56,939 nt of DNA from Candidatus Moraniibacteriota bacterium (GTDB lineage: Bacteria > Patescibacteriota > Minisyncoccia > Moranbacterales > UBA1568), in NCBI GenBank assembly GCA_018499985.2, contig JAHBAT020000007.1:1-56939 (forward strand). The letters are read 5' to 3'. Under the pieces are notes generated by a model. The model had not been told where the DNA came from, made no database searches, and saw nothing but the letters and a program-made list of their open reading frames with translations. This document shows, one piece after another, positions 40,823-49,070 of this stretch. Numbering within the stretch: the first letter of the stretch is position 1; each line of letters starts with the position of its first letter. A program made the position numbers and the translations under genes.

Positions 40823-41098
40823 TTAGAGGTTGTTTTTTAGCCATGTATTATAGTCTTCGCCCAGGTTTAGCCAAGCAGACTCTCTATTTGTCACGTCAAT
40901 GACCATCATTTTATCATCAGTATCAAGGTAGTTGCTTCGTAAAATGTCACGTAACTCTTTAGGAGAGTAGTCTGTTTTTAACAGATAGAAAGATTCTAAG
41001 GGCTTAGCTCTTGTGCTAAAAGATTTGAAGTAATCCCAAAGAGGTTGGTAATTTTTGACTGGTGAGACCAGATCGTACGATACAAGGAGTGTTCGCAT
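40823..41098 (-). CDS. Cas2-like/SinR-type small protein (not CRISPR-linked)
   Basis: 91 residues with a ferredoxin-like beginning (MRTLLVSYDLVSPVKNYQPLWDYF) and ESFYLLKTDYSPKELRDILR and MMVIDVTNRESAW, the pattern of stand-alone Cas2-fold 'SinR family' proteins. No CRISPR array or other cas gene is present, so a CRISPR role is not supported; the VapD/Cas2 fold elsewhere gives small RNases. It is transcribed divergently from the XRE/ImmA operon across a shared operator region. Confidence 0.7.
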   Translation of the reverse strand: MRTLLVSYDLVSPVKNYQPLWDYFKSFSTRAKPLESFYLLKTDYSPKELRDILRSNYLDTDDKMMVIDVTNRESAWLNLGEDYNTWLKNNL

Positions 41099-41129
41099 AT
41101 GCTTTGTATTAATATTTACAATTCAGAAA

Positions 41130-41195
41130 TTATCTGATAAAAGTATATTATCAAATTGATAAATGCTTGTCAAGTCGTTTTGATAAGAGTATAGT
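41130..41195 (+). promoter_or_regulatory. Repressor operators and promoter of the XRE/ImmA operon
   Basis: Palindromes TTATCTGATAA (41130-41140) and TTATCAAATTGATAA (41148-41162), then promoter TTGTCA (41167-41172), 17-nt spacer containing another TTTTGATAA half site, and TATAGT (41190-41195). Repeated TTATC/GATAA half sites in a divergent promoter region fit control by the XRE protein encoded just downstream. Confidence 0.75.
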
Positions 41196-41201
41196 TACAT
41201 T

Positions 41202-41540
41202 ATGAAACACTCAAAAACAGACCCCGAAGAGATAGGGAAAAGAATAAGGCGAGCAAGGGAAAAAGCAGGGTATTCTCAGCTTGGATTAGCCAAACAGTTA
41301 GGCTTTAAAACAGCCACAGCTATTTCGTTAATTGAAAGTGGTGAGAGAAATATAACTGCAGATAATCTGGATATTATCGCCAAAGTTCTTCACTGTGATA
41401 TCGATTCTTTCTTTGGAAGAGAGTCTAATCAGTTGGACGTAAAAGTAGCTCTTAGAGCAGATAAGGAGCTCAGTAAAGAAGATCAGGAAGCAATTCTTCA
41501 TTTTATTGAGCTAGCAAAGAAAAGACATGGAGGAAAATGA
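41202..41540 (+). CDS. XRE-family repressor (phage CI-like)
   Basis: 112 residues. N-terminal HTH (IGKRIRRAREKAGYSQLGLAKQLG, TATAISLIESGERNITADNL) and a helical C-terminal extension (KELSKEDQEAILHFIELAKK). It overlaps the ImmA/IrrE peptidase gene by 14 bases. This pair is the standard repressor/protease switch of integrative elements such as ICEBs1, in which the peptidase cleaves the repressor upon DNA damage or cell signals. The TTATC palindromes in its own promoter are the likely binding sites. Confidence 0.88.
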   Translation: MKHSKTDPEEIGKRIRRAREKAGYSQLGLAKQLGFKTATAISLIESGERNITADNLDIIAKVLHCDIDSFFGRESNQLDVKVALRADKELSKEDQEAILHFIELAKKRHGGK

Positions 41541-42030
41541 TGTTACATCGGGAGCAAGAAAGACTGTTGCTAAAAAGTTGGCACTGAAGCTTTTATCTGA
41601 CGCTGGTATTACAGCGGCTCCCGTGCAACTCCCTCAGATCATTCGTTTTTTACAAGAAACTCGTAATCTCGAAGTAGTCTCAAGTCCATTTCCTATTTCA
41701 ATTTCTGGACTCCTTGTTCGTTGTAATGATCTAGACATGGAATCATTAACAATCGGCTTCAACCAAAATGAACCTTGGTGCAGGAGAAGATTTACAATTG
41801 CACATGAAATAGGTCACATACTCATGAACCACGCGAGTTGTGATAGAGGGAATGAGACATCTCATAAAGAAACAGAAGCAAATGTATTCGCATCTGAGCT
41901 TCTCCTCCCAACAAAAATCTTAAAAGAAGACTTTTCAAAAATTCAGAATATTCCAGAGCTTTCAAAAAAGTACTTAGTAAGCCAGCTAGCTATGGGAATC
42001 AAGTTATCTCAAGGGAGCTTTCTTAAGTAG
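41527..42030 (+). CDS. ImmA/IrrE metallopeptidase (anti-repressor)
   Basis: 167 residues with zinc-binding HEIGHILMNH near residue 97 and the downstream Glu-containing KETEANVFASELLLP, the full ImmA/IrrE (COG2856) signature. Such peptidases inactivate the partner repressor by site-specific cleavage. The gene overlaps the XRE repressor gene, supporting the pairing. Confidence 0.9.
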   Translation: MEENDVTSGARKTVAKKLALKLLSDAGITAAPVQLPQIIRFLQETRNLEVVSSPFPISISGLLVRCNDLDMESLTIGFNQNEPWCRRRFTIAHEIGHILMNHASCDRGNETSHKETEANVFASELLLPTKILKEDFSKIQNIPELSKKYLVSQLAMGIKLSQGSFLK

Positions 42031-42043
42031 GAGAACATAAGGT

Positions 42044-43096
42044 ATGCAACTCTCTGATGAACGAATTCAGGAAATGAAAAATCTCTTAGAAAAAGAGCAT
42101 GGGAGAGAATTTTCTTGGAAAGAAGCTTCAGACGCAGCGTACAATCTTGCAGGGTTAGCAGAGCTTTGTCTCGATAGCTGGCAAGAAGATCAGCGAAGGA
42201 AAAAGAAGCTCGAAGAAAATCCCAAAGGTTTTATTCTTGATGGTGTCGGGTATTCTTGTTTCATCTGTGGGAGCGGTACTCAGAAAGATGAAAACTGGTA
42301 TGACAAGTGGGGCATTAAGTGTCTTATTTGCCAGGACGCAATCAATCGAAAGGAAATACCACCATCACTGGCAAAGTATAAGGACAGTTGGTATACAAAA
42401 TATGATCTTGAGAGAGCCTTTAAGTTAAAAGGAAAAGTTCTTAATTCTTGGATAAAGGGAGGTATTCTCAAGGCTAGGGTAATAACTAATAGGGGAAAAG
42501 GGACCCACTATACCCTTTTTCTTATTAGAGACAACAAAGGTTTTCTTCCACCAAAAGATATGGTCAAAGGGCATATGGTGAAGGAAGAAAGGGGAGACGA
42601 CAAGAACTGGTATACTATGCACCCTTGGTACCATTTCGTTGATCCATGGGAGCACCTTAAGGATTATAAAATTATGAACTATATGAGATTTCCTGAAGAA
42701 AACCCCGAAGAAAAAGACTTTTTTGATTCTCTCAATCTTTCTTTAAGCGAGAATAATTTTGATTCTCGAGATCCAATCTTAAAAAGAAAGGAATTTAACA
42801 ACAAAAGAAATAAACTTCTTAAAGAGCTTGTAAAAGAGAGGGGAGCAAAGTGTCAGTTAAGGCTTCTTGAACAATGCGGAAAAGATCTTGTGGTGGATCA
42901 TATGATTCCTCTGTCATCAAATATTCTTAATAAAGATATTCATAAGGTTAAAGCTGAAAAGGGTAAGAAAGTAAAAGCTCAAAGTTTTGGATCCAATCAC
43001 AAAGATAATCTTCTTATCGCTTGTGAAAAATGCAATAACCACAAGAAGCACAGATTTATAATGAAGACAAAAGAGGGTAAGTTTAAAATCGTATAA
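42044..43096 (+). CDS. HNH endonuclease with N-terminal zinc ribbon
   Basis: 350 residues. The N-terminal helical part (SWKEASDAAYNLAGLAELCLDSW) and a CFICG...CLIC zinc ribbon (about residues 73-97) are followed by a winged-helix-like segment (YTKYDLERAFKLKGKVLNSW) and a C-terminal HNH nuclease: CQLRLLEQCGKDLVVDHMIPLSS and NLLIACEKCNNHKKHR. The DH and N...H residues of the beta-beta-alpha metal fold are intact. It follows the ImmA gene by 13 bases. HNH proteins near terminases may cut DNA for packaging or act in homing. Confidence 0.82.
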   Translation: MQLSDERIQEMKNLLEKEHGREFSWKEASDAAYNLAGLAELCLDSWQEDQRRKKKLEENPKGFILDGVGYSCFICGSGTQKDENWYDKWGIKCLICQDAINRKEIPPSLAKYKDSWYTKYDLERAFKLKGKVLNSWIKGGILKARVITNRGKGTHYTLFLIRDNKGFLPPKDMVKGHMVKEERGDDKNWYTMHPWYHFVDPWEHLKDYKIMNYMRFPEENPEEKDFFDSLNLSLSENNFDSRDPILKRKEFNNKRNKLLKELVKERGAKCQLRLLEQCGKDLVVDHMIPLSSNILNKDIHKVKAEKGKKVKAQSFGSNHKDNLLIACEKCNNHKKHRFIMKTKEGKFKIV

Positions 43097-43098
43097 TT

Positions 43099-43842
43099 AT
43101 GGGTAAAAAGATTAAAATAGAATCTGATCCTAATCTTGCAAAATCGCATGAAGCTGGAGCTATAGTTGAGTTAACTCAACCAGCACTTCATTCTCAGTTT
43201 GGATTGGTACACTATCTTTCTTTTCAAATACATATTTTCCAAATAAAAATAGCAGAAAAATATTTCAAGGATCTCGAAAATTCACAGGGCAAAATTCTGG
43301 AGGCGGAGATTAAACCTGGAAATATGAGACTTATCACAGATCCTGAGTTGTTGATGGATATTTATCAAAGTGGCTTAGGTCTAATGGTAAATACACACTT
43401 AGCTTTTGATTGTTTTCTTTTCCATGCCTTGCTGAATGTTTTTAAAGAAGATCCTATTAAAGTTGCAGAGTTAAATAGCAAAGAATGGGATACTATAAAA
43501 AAGTTAGGAGTATTTCTTAAACTTACGAATAATGAGAATCTAATAAACTCAGATGGGTATACTGCTTTTATTCAAATAAAGGAGAAGCGAGATGCATTTT
43601 CTCATATCAATTCAGATCGCTACTACAATGCAAAAGACGGGGAGTGGGATGAAGTTCCCTTAGCTTGGATAGTATCTGGTAAATATAAAAATCCATATAA
43701 GAAAGCAGTAGTTTTTTTGGAGGAATTAATGGATATTTGGGACAAAGAAAAATCTAAATATGATAAACCAGGAGAGATTAGTGGTTTAGTGAGAGGTGTT
43801 AGTTCTCTGCATTCAGTGAAGAATCCTCCTAAAAGCTTATGA
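43099..43842 (+). CDS. HEPN-like hypothetical protein
   Basis: 247 residues, mostly helical, no membrane segment. Helices at about 50-70 (FQIKIAEKYFKDLENS), 100-120 (VNTHLAFDCFLFHALLNVF) and 160-175. The segment KEKRDAFSHINSDRYYN contains R-x4-H, the RNase motif of HEPN domains, in the expected last helix. HEPN proteins are RNases of toxin-antitoxin and abortive infection systems. The assignment rests on this motif and the helical pattern only. Starts 2 bases after the HNH gene and overlaps the next gene by 4 bases. Confidence 0.5.
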   Translation: MGKKIKIESDPNLAKSHEAGAIVELTQPALHSQFGLVHYLSFQIHIFQIKIAEKYFKDLENSQGKILEAEIKPGNMRLITDPELLMDIYQSGLGLMVNTHLAFDCFLFHALLNVFKEDPIKVAELNSKEWDTIKKLGVFLKLTNNENLINSDGYTAFIQIKEKRDAFSHINSDRYYNAKDGEWDEVPLAWIVSGKYKNPYKKAVVFLEELMDIWDKEKSKYDKPGEISGLVRGVSSLHSVKNPPKSL

Positions 43843-44222
43843 ACACTGAAACGCCTCATCTAGATTTATCAAAAGTATTACAATCTTTCAATGAAGGACA
43901 AATAATGGCTTATCGTTTGTTTTGGGATGCTGGCATGGCATATCTTGCAGAACACTGGTTAGGTATAGTCATATTTCTTACAATAATTTATGTTGTAGCA
44001 ATCGGAAGAGCCCTTTTTGGATTCTGGGGCATGTTGGGTAGTGTTTTGTACCATTCTTTGTTTTTTGGGATTTTATTTGTTATCGGCACTATTTGGGGAC
44101 CAGAAGTGTTTGCTAGCAACTATATAGGTATATGGCTAGCCATTCTGTATTTTATTTGCTATTTCATGGTAGGAAAGATCTTGGATTATACAGGTTTGAG
44201 GAGTAGGGGATATTACTTTTAA
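43839..44222 (+). CDS. Small membrane protein (last gene of the regulator operon)
   Basis: 127 residues with three to four predicted membrane helices (WLGIVIFLTIIYVVAIGRALFG, LYHSLFFGILFVIGTIW, IGIWLAILYFICYFMVG). No family recognised. It overlaps the HEPN-like gene by 4 bases (ATGA), so it is probably translated together with it. Position at the right end of the island just before attR. A helical RNase and a membrane protein as neighbours might form a toxin/immunity-type pair, but this is a guess. Confidence 0.65.
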   Translation: MNTETPHLDLSKVLQSFNEGQIMAYRLFWDAGMAYLAEHWLGIVIFLTIIYVVAIGRALFGFWGMLGSVLYHSLFFGILFVIGTIWGPEVFASNYIGIWLAILYFICYFMVGKILDYTGLRSRGYYF

Positions 44223-44242
44223 GTTACAGTAGGGTGTAACTT
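44221..44242 (+). terminator. Inverted repeat at operon end
   Basis: AAGTTACA-GTAGGG-TGTAACTT starting on the stop codon of the membrane protein gene. A third GTAACTTTT follows 15 bases later. Likely terminator, without a strong T-tract. Confidence 0.45.
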
Positions 44243-44373
44243 TATGAGCCTGTCTTGTGTAACTTTTATCACTTTTTTAGTGTGCACGAGACGCGTCGAA
44301 ACGGGTATTGAAATTACACTAAAATCTCCTTACAGGGCTTGATTTCTTTTGGTTCTAACACGAGACGGCCCGC

Positions 44374-44414
44374 AAAGTAAAGAACGACATCCATCAGGGT
44401 GTCGTTTTTACTTT
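44374..44414. terminator. Bidirectional terminator at the right end of the island
   Basis: AAAGTAAA (44374-44381) and ACGACATCC (44384-44392) pair with GGGTGTCGT (44397-44405) and TTTACTTT around the loop ATCA. In the excised circle the recombinase frame would end with TGA exactly in this loop. The same arrangement, stop codon in a hairpin loop, is seen in scar 1. Confidence 0.8.
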
Positions 44415-44422
44415 TTGTTTCA

Positions 44423-44490
44423 GACGGGATGAGAAGTTTATGCTCGGTATCCATTCGGCCTGGATACCGGGTAAATCCCGTCCGGTCCGC
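44423..44490. repeat. Right attachment region (attR) with T-arm-mimic stem
   Basis: Outer stem GACGGGA (44423-44429)/TCCCGTC (44476-44482), inner 11-bp hairpin (44443-44453/44461-44471), then the 17-nt core 44474-44490 identical to the tRNA-Asp 3' end at 15461-15477. The outer stem copies the tRNA-Asp T-stem; the two scars after tRNA-Ala carry the same layout with the Ala sequence. Confidence 0.8.
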
Positions 44491-44549
44491 ATAACGAAAT
44501 CTCTTTGCCATATGGTGAGGAAATTTTGCTTTATGCTAAACTAGCATAT

Positions 44550-45206
44550 ATGCAACATTTTTTTCGTTCACTTTTGCCAAATCTTATAGCCTGTTTTTCT
44601 GGGCGCAATTTGCTTTGGCATGGGGTGGCAATTTTGGGTACTTTTGTGATTGTGATGTCTGGGTTTGATTGGTGGTATTTTGTCACTGCTCAGTCGCTTC
44701 CAGTTCAGTTTCTTTTTTCTTCGGCCGTCATAGGTGGGCTCGTGCCGATGTTTTTGCCATTGGGGCTTATAGTCTTTGGACTTCTCAGAAAAAACAAGGC
44801 AAGAGAAATAGTCGGCTGGGCACTTCTTCAAGCTACTATTCTTGGCTCGCTCATATCTTCTACGTATAAGGCCTTCACGGGTCGTATTCAGCCCAATCTC
44901 TCAAATACCCTTATAGACAGTAGTCATGGCTTTCAGTTTGGGTTTTGGGAGCATGGGATTTTTTGGGGATGGCCATCCTCTCATACAACAATCGCTTTTG
45001 CGATGGTCATGGCTTTTGTCACTTTGTTTCCAGGTAGCAAGAAAGTACGCGTCTTGGCTCCAGCTTATGCTTTCTATATCGGTATTGGTATCTCTACCAA
45101 TATCCACTGGTTTTCTGAGTTTTTTGCCGGAGCTATTATCGGGACTGTGATTGGGGTAGTAGTGGGCAAGAGCTTTCAGTCACTTTTAAAAAATCTTTCT
45201 AGATAG
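44550..45206 (+). CDS. PAP2-superfamily phosphatase
   Basis: 218 residues from ATG 44550 (the frame opens at a TTG 15 codons earlier). Multi-helix membrane protein with the three PAP2 motifs in divergent form: YKAFTGRIQP, WPSSHTTIAF with the catalytic His, and STNIHWFSEFFAG where the usual Asp is Glu. Members dephosphorylate lipid phosphates such as undecaprenyl or phosphatidic acid pyrophosphates. First chromosomal gene right of the island and in the same direction as oligopeptidase B. Confidence 0.8.
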   Translation: MQHFFRSLLPNLIACFSGRNLLWHGVAILGTFVIVMSGFDWWYFVTAQSLPVQFLFSSAVIGGLVPMFLPLGLIVFGLLRKNKAREIVGWALLQATILGSLISSTYKAFTGRIQPNLSNTLIDSSHGFQFGFWEHGIFWGWPSSHTTIAFAMVMAFVTLFPGSKKVRVLAPAYAFYIGIGISTNIHWFSEFFAGAIIGTVIGVVVGKSFQSLLKNLSR

Positions 45207-45225
45207 AGTTTGTAGATATAGACTT

Positions 45226-47250
45226 ATGCAACCACCTATTGCCAAAAAAATTCCCACAGAAAGAAAGTCTACGTATTATCAGGCTATAGATGACTATGCC
45301 TGGATGGAAGATAAAGAAAGATCTGATCCAACAGTTTTGGATTACCTGAAAGCAGAAAATGCCTATACAGAAGAAATCATGTCTTCTACTAAGAATCTTC
45401 AGGAGGAACTCTATCAAGAAATGTGTGCTCGTATCAAAGAGGATGATCAGGAGGTGCCATATCGATTGAGAGATTATTGGTATTATCGTCGGACAGAGGC
45501 TGATAAACAATATTCAGTGTATTGTCGAAAAAAGGATGAGGAAGGATCTCTCGAAGAAGTGTTGCTTGATATGAACAAGCTTGCAGAAGGTAAAAAGTTT
45601 ATCAGTCTTGGAGATTATGAAGTAAGTGATGATGGAAACTGGCTTGCTTTTACTACGGATACACTTGGTTTTCGTCAGTATGATTTGCATGTCCAAAATC
45701 TAGTTACCGGAGAAGTGGAGGAAAGTATCGCTCATCGTGTAGATTCGGTGGCATGGGATAGTGACAATGCGACCCTATATTATACAGAGGAACACGAATT
45801 GACGAAGCGTTCAGAAGGTCTTTTTGCCATAAGGCGAGACGGTACTGATAAAACACTTGTGTACAGGGAAGATGATGAGCTTTATCATGTACGTGTTTCT
45901 AGGACTCGTAGTGGAGGGTATGTAGTGCTTCTGATAGAGAGCTCAACTACTACAGAGGTTCGCTACAAAAAAGCAGGATTGGATAAAGGATTTCAAATCC
46001 TTTTTCCTCGAGTAGACAGAAGAGAATATACCCTTGATCACAGAGGAGATGAATTTCTTATACGTATCAACGATACGGGTAAGAATTTTCGAGTAGTAAG
46101 TGTTTCTTCGGATAGGCCTCTACTTGAGGAGGCTCATGAAAAAATACCGCATAGGCAAGATATCATGATTGAAGATGTTGATTGCTTTGAGGATTTTTTT
46201 GTGGTCACCGAGAGAGAGCGAGGACTGACTCGATATCAGGTGTATACCTATACTGGTGAGAGCCAAAGTATTGAATTTGAAGAATCTGTCTACAGTACTT
46301 TTGCGGAGAATAATTATGAATTTGTCACGAATTCCTTTCGTTATAATTATGAATCATTTATTACACCGGACTCTGTCTATGACTATGATGTCACAACACA
46401 AGCGAGTACGTTATTGAAGCAGCTCCCAGTCCTGGGTGGCTATACGTCAAAGGAGTATGAAACAGTACGGGTATTTGCTAAAGCGAGTGACGGCACAGAG
46501 GTGCCAATCTCGTTGGTCTATAAAAAAGAAACTCAAGAGGGATCTCGACCGCTATATCTCAATGGTTATGGATCATACGGTATTGCCAATGATGTATATT
46601 TTTCTTCCAACCTGATCTCGCTTTTGAACCGGGGGGTGATGTTTGGTATCGCTCATATTCGTGGTGGCGGCGAACTAGGTGAAAGCTGGCATGAAGAGGG
46701 TAAACTCATGGTTAAGAAAAATACATTTACAGACTTTATTGCTTGTGCAGATTTCTTGGTAGAGAGTGGCTATACTACGAGAGAAAAAATGGTGGTAACT
46801 GGGAGAAGTGCTGGAGGTCTTTTGATGGGAGCAGTAGCTAATATGCGACCAGATCTTTGTAGGGCTTTTGTCTTTGGGGTGCCATTTGTAGATATGATGA
46901 ATACCATGCTCGATACTTCTTTGCCGCTGACAGTAGGTGAATATCTTGAATGGGGGAATCCTAATGAAGAAGAAGCTTGTAGATACATGCAAAGCTACTC
47001 GCCGTACGACAATATAGAGGCCAAGAACTATCCAGCCATGCTGGTATGGACATCACTCTATGATAGCCAGGTGATGTACTGGGAGCCAGCCAAGTATGTG
47101 GCTAAGCTCCGGGCACTGAAGACAGATCGAAACACAGTTCTTTTCAAGACCAAGCTTGAACCCTCAGGTCATGGCGGGGCATCAGGTCGCTATGATAGGC
47201 TCAGAGATCTCGCTTTCGAGTATGCTTATATCTTAAATCAGATAGGCTAG
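45226..47250 (+). CDS. ptrB: Oligopeptidase B (S9A serine peptidase)
   Basis: 674 residues, the normal length. An N-terminal propeller (about residues 1-410) is followed by an alpha/beta-hydrolase domain with HIRGGGELGESWHEEG, catalytic Ser528 in GRSAGG, Asp613 in SLYDSQV and His649 in PSGHGGASG. Oligopeptidase B cleaves small peptides after basic residues in the cytoplasm. No signal peptide. It starts 19 bases after the PAP2 gene. Confidence 0.93.
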   Translation: MQPPIAKKIPTERKSTYYQAIDDYAWMEDKERSDPTVLDYLKAENAYTEEIMSSTKNLQEELYQEMCARIKEDDQEVPYRLRDYWYYRRTEADKQYSVYCRKKDEEGSLEEVLLDMNKLAEGKKFISLGDYEVSDDGNWLAFTTDTLGFRQYDLHVQNLVTGEVEESIAHRVDSVAWDSDNATLYYTEEHELTKRSEGLFAIRRDGTDKTLVYREDDELYHVRVSRTRSGGYVVLLIESSTTTEVRYKKAGLDKGFQILFPRVDRREYTLDHRGDEFLIRINDTGKNFRVVSVSSDRPLLEEAHEKIPHRQDIMIEDVDCFEDFFVVTERERGLTRYQVYTYTGESQSIEFEESVYSTFAENNYEFVTNSFRYNYESFITPDSVYDYDVTTQASTLLKQLPVLGGYTSKEYETVRVFAKASDGTEVPISLVYKKETQEGSRPLYLNGYGSYGIANDVYFSSNLISLLNRGVMFGIAHIRGGGELGESWHEEGKLMVKKNTFTDFIACADFLVESGYTTREKMVVTGRSAGGLLMGAVANMRPDLCRAFVFGVPFVDMMNTMLDTSLPLTVGEYLEWGNPNEEEACRYMQSYSPYDNIEAKNYPAMLVWTSLYDSQVMYWEPAKYVAKLRALKTDRNTVLFKTKLEPSGHGGASGRYDRLRDLAFEYAYILNQIG

Positions 47251-47344
47251 TTCTTCCCCCTGGTCATTCCTATGGGAAGGGAGTTTCTTGCCCAAAAAAA
47301 ACGACGGGTATATAATTGAGCCCGTGTTTTTATAAGACTTTTTT

Positions 47345-48976
47345 ATGCATATAGACAAAAAACTTTTTCTTACCAACCTGCAGTCTGGCGTGACTGTCTC
47401 ACTTATCTCTATTCCACTTTCAGTTTCTCTAGCTGTAGCTTCCAATGCTTCGCCGACAGTAGGTATTTTGACAGCCATGTGGGCCGGACTTATGGCAGCT
47501 ATTTTTGGAGGGAGCCACTACAATATTGTCGGTCCGACTGGCGCCCTCTCGGGCATCATTGCTGTCTTTGTCATCACACAAGGTGCAGCCCTTCTTCCAT
47601 CATTGGCAGTAGTTACGGGTCTTATTGTGTTACTCTCGTATTTTTTGCGCTTAGAACGATACCTGATTTTTGTGCCAGGGAGTGTGATTCATGGTTTTAC
47701 TTTGGGAGTAGCCTTTATTATTGGACTCAATCAGCTCAATGGAGCTCTTGGGCTTACAGGACTCAAACAGCACCCTGAATTTGTCGCCAATATCAAAGAA
47801 AGTTTGGTACATCTGGGCAATACCTCCATGTCAGCACTTGGCATTTTTCTTCTTTTCTTAGCAGGACTTTTGCTTTTCAAAAAATATGTACCAAAATTAC
47901 CCGGCGCTATCTTTTTGGCACCAGTAGGTATTTTCTTAGGATATCTTTCTGAAAAGGGTTTGATTTCTTTGGATCTCATAACGCTCGGAGAAAAATTTAC
48001 AGATATCTCTTTTAAACTGATTGAAGTCAGTCACTTTACTTGGAATATAGAAATACTGAAGACGGCTCTGGTAGTGGCTCTTGTGGCTATCCTAGAGACC
48101 ATGCTTTCTGCCAAAATTGCTGATGGTATGACTCAGACAAAGTACAACGAACGCCATGAAATGCTTGGTCTGTCGATGGCCAATATTGTCGTGGGATTGT
48201 TTGGGGGTATGCCTGCTACTGCTGCCCTGGCTCGTACAGCGCTCAATGTGAAAACGGGTGCCACAAACCGTCTTTCTGGCATTATCAACTCAGTTTCTGT
48301 GGCAGTGATTGCTGCGTTTTTTCTCTCTTCTTTTCAGTTTATTCCGTTGCCAGTAGTTTCGGCTATCCTCGTCTTTGTCGCTATCGGTATGATAGAGAAG
48401 GGCCATTTTGAGAGACTATGGCTTGCCGATAGACCGAGTTTTTGGGTAGCTCTTTTGGTGGCGTTGGTCACTATCTTGATAGACCCTATGTACGGCATCT
48501 TGATTGGTGTGGCTGTGGCTCTCCTCCTTTTTGTTCGCAAGATTACTGAGGGACCATGTGATGTCAAACTTAATTCTTCGGAGAAGGGTCTACTTGCCGA
48601 GGGGAGGGATGAAGATGAAATTAAGCATATTAAGGAAGATGCAGATATCGCACTCTATTCTTTCCGGGGCAAGCTTTGCTACCTCAATAGCAAAACCCAT
48701 CTTTCTCGTTTTGAGAATGGTTTTCGGGATTATAAGACGATTATTCTTCGTTTGAAGGAAGTAGACTTTATTGATATGGATGGAGTAGAGGTATTTGATG
48801 AAATAGTGAGACTCTTAGAAAAGCGTGGTCAGAAAGTATTGGTCACTGGAGTTTTTGACCCAGTAGAAGCGGTATTGGATCAGCTTTCTCATACATATGA
48901 GGACCTCAAGAACAACAGTCTTGTCTTTACCAAAACAACCGAAGCACTTGCTTCACTCGGTATTCGTACAGAGTGA
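47345..48976 (+). CDS. SulP/SLC26 anion transporter with STAS domain
   Basis: 543 residues. About 12 helices with SulP motifs: SVSLAVASNASPTVGILTAMWAG, GGSHYNIVGPTGALSGI, and LGLSMANIVVGLFGGMPATAALARTALNVK. The C-terminal STAS domain (about 430-540) has IDMDGVEVFDEIVRLLEKRG. Bacterial SulP proteins import bicarbonate or sulfate with sodium or protons. Bicarbonate is a plausible substrate, as many members of this subgroup (SbtB-less BicA-like) carry it, but the sequence does not decide. Own transcript, no close partner gene. Confidence 0.9.
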   Translation: MHIDKKLFLTNLQSGVTVSLISIPLSVSLAVASNASPTVGILTAMWAGLMAAIFGGSHYNIVGPTGALSGIIAVFVITQGAALLPSLAVVTGLIVLLSYFLRLERYLIFVPGSVIHGFTLGVAFIIGLNQLNGALGLTGLKQHPEFVANIKESLVHLGNTSMSALGIFLLFLAGLLLFKKYVPKLPGAIFLAPVGIFLGYLSEKGLISLDLITLGEKFTDISFKLIEVSHFTWNIEILKTALVVALVAILETMLSAKIADGMTQTKYNERHEMLGLSMANIVVGLFGGMPATAALARTALNVKTGATNRLSGIINSVSVAVIAAFFLSSFQFIPLPVVSAILVFVAIGMIEKGHFERLWLADRPSFWVALLVALVTILIDPMYGILIGVAVALLLFVRKITEGPCDVKLNSSEKGLLAEGRDEDEIKHIKEDADIALYSFRGKLCYLNSKTHLSRFENGFRDYKTIILRLKEVDFIDMDGVEVFDEIVRLLEKRGQKVLVTGVFDPVEAVLDQLSHTYEDLKNNSLVFTKTTEALASLGIRTE

Positions 48977-48977
48977 C

Positions 48978-49007
48978 TTGACGGAGAGGTAGTGAGAGGA
49001 GTAGCAT
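48978..49007 (+). promoter_or_regulatory. Promoter of the small GC-rich gene
   Basis: TTGACG, 18-nt spacer, TAGCAT, starting at the SulP stop codon. Same TTGACG -35 as the gene at 10805. Confidence 0.65.
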
Positions 49008-49070
49008 ATTCTTTGCGTCTCAAAAGAGTGAGATAGCTTTCTTGTTGTTGTGCTACGAGGGGAATATCAC

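Larger units (their letters stand above)
15461..44490. mobile_element. ~29 kb integrated element in tRNA-Asp
   Basis: A 17-bp direct repeat of the tRNA-Asp 3' end marks both ends (unit length 29,013 bp). The content is accessory throughout: two large serine recombinases, restriction-modification-like genes, a copper operon, terminase subunits, phage-type DNA methyltransferase and repressor/ImmA module. Flanking genes on both sides are core-like. No capsid, tail, replication or conjugation gene was recognised, so it is more like a satellite or genomic island than a complete prophage. The recombinase next to the left end is the likely integrase. It may be composite, because the second recombinase and packaging genes could mark a nested unit. 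Confidence 0.75.

Noticed and set aside
40823-41098. Cas2 of a CRISPR system
   Set aside because: Only the fold resembles Cas2; no other cas genes and no regularly spaced repeats occur in the window.
44314-44511. Minus-strand frame of 65 codons through the right attachment site
   Set aside because: It reads the attachment core in a different frame from the recombinase tail and only exists because of the tRNA-derived sequence. The other frame, continuing from the recombinase in the circle, is the meaningful one.
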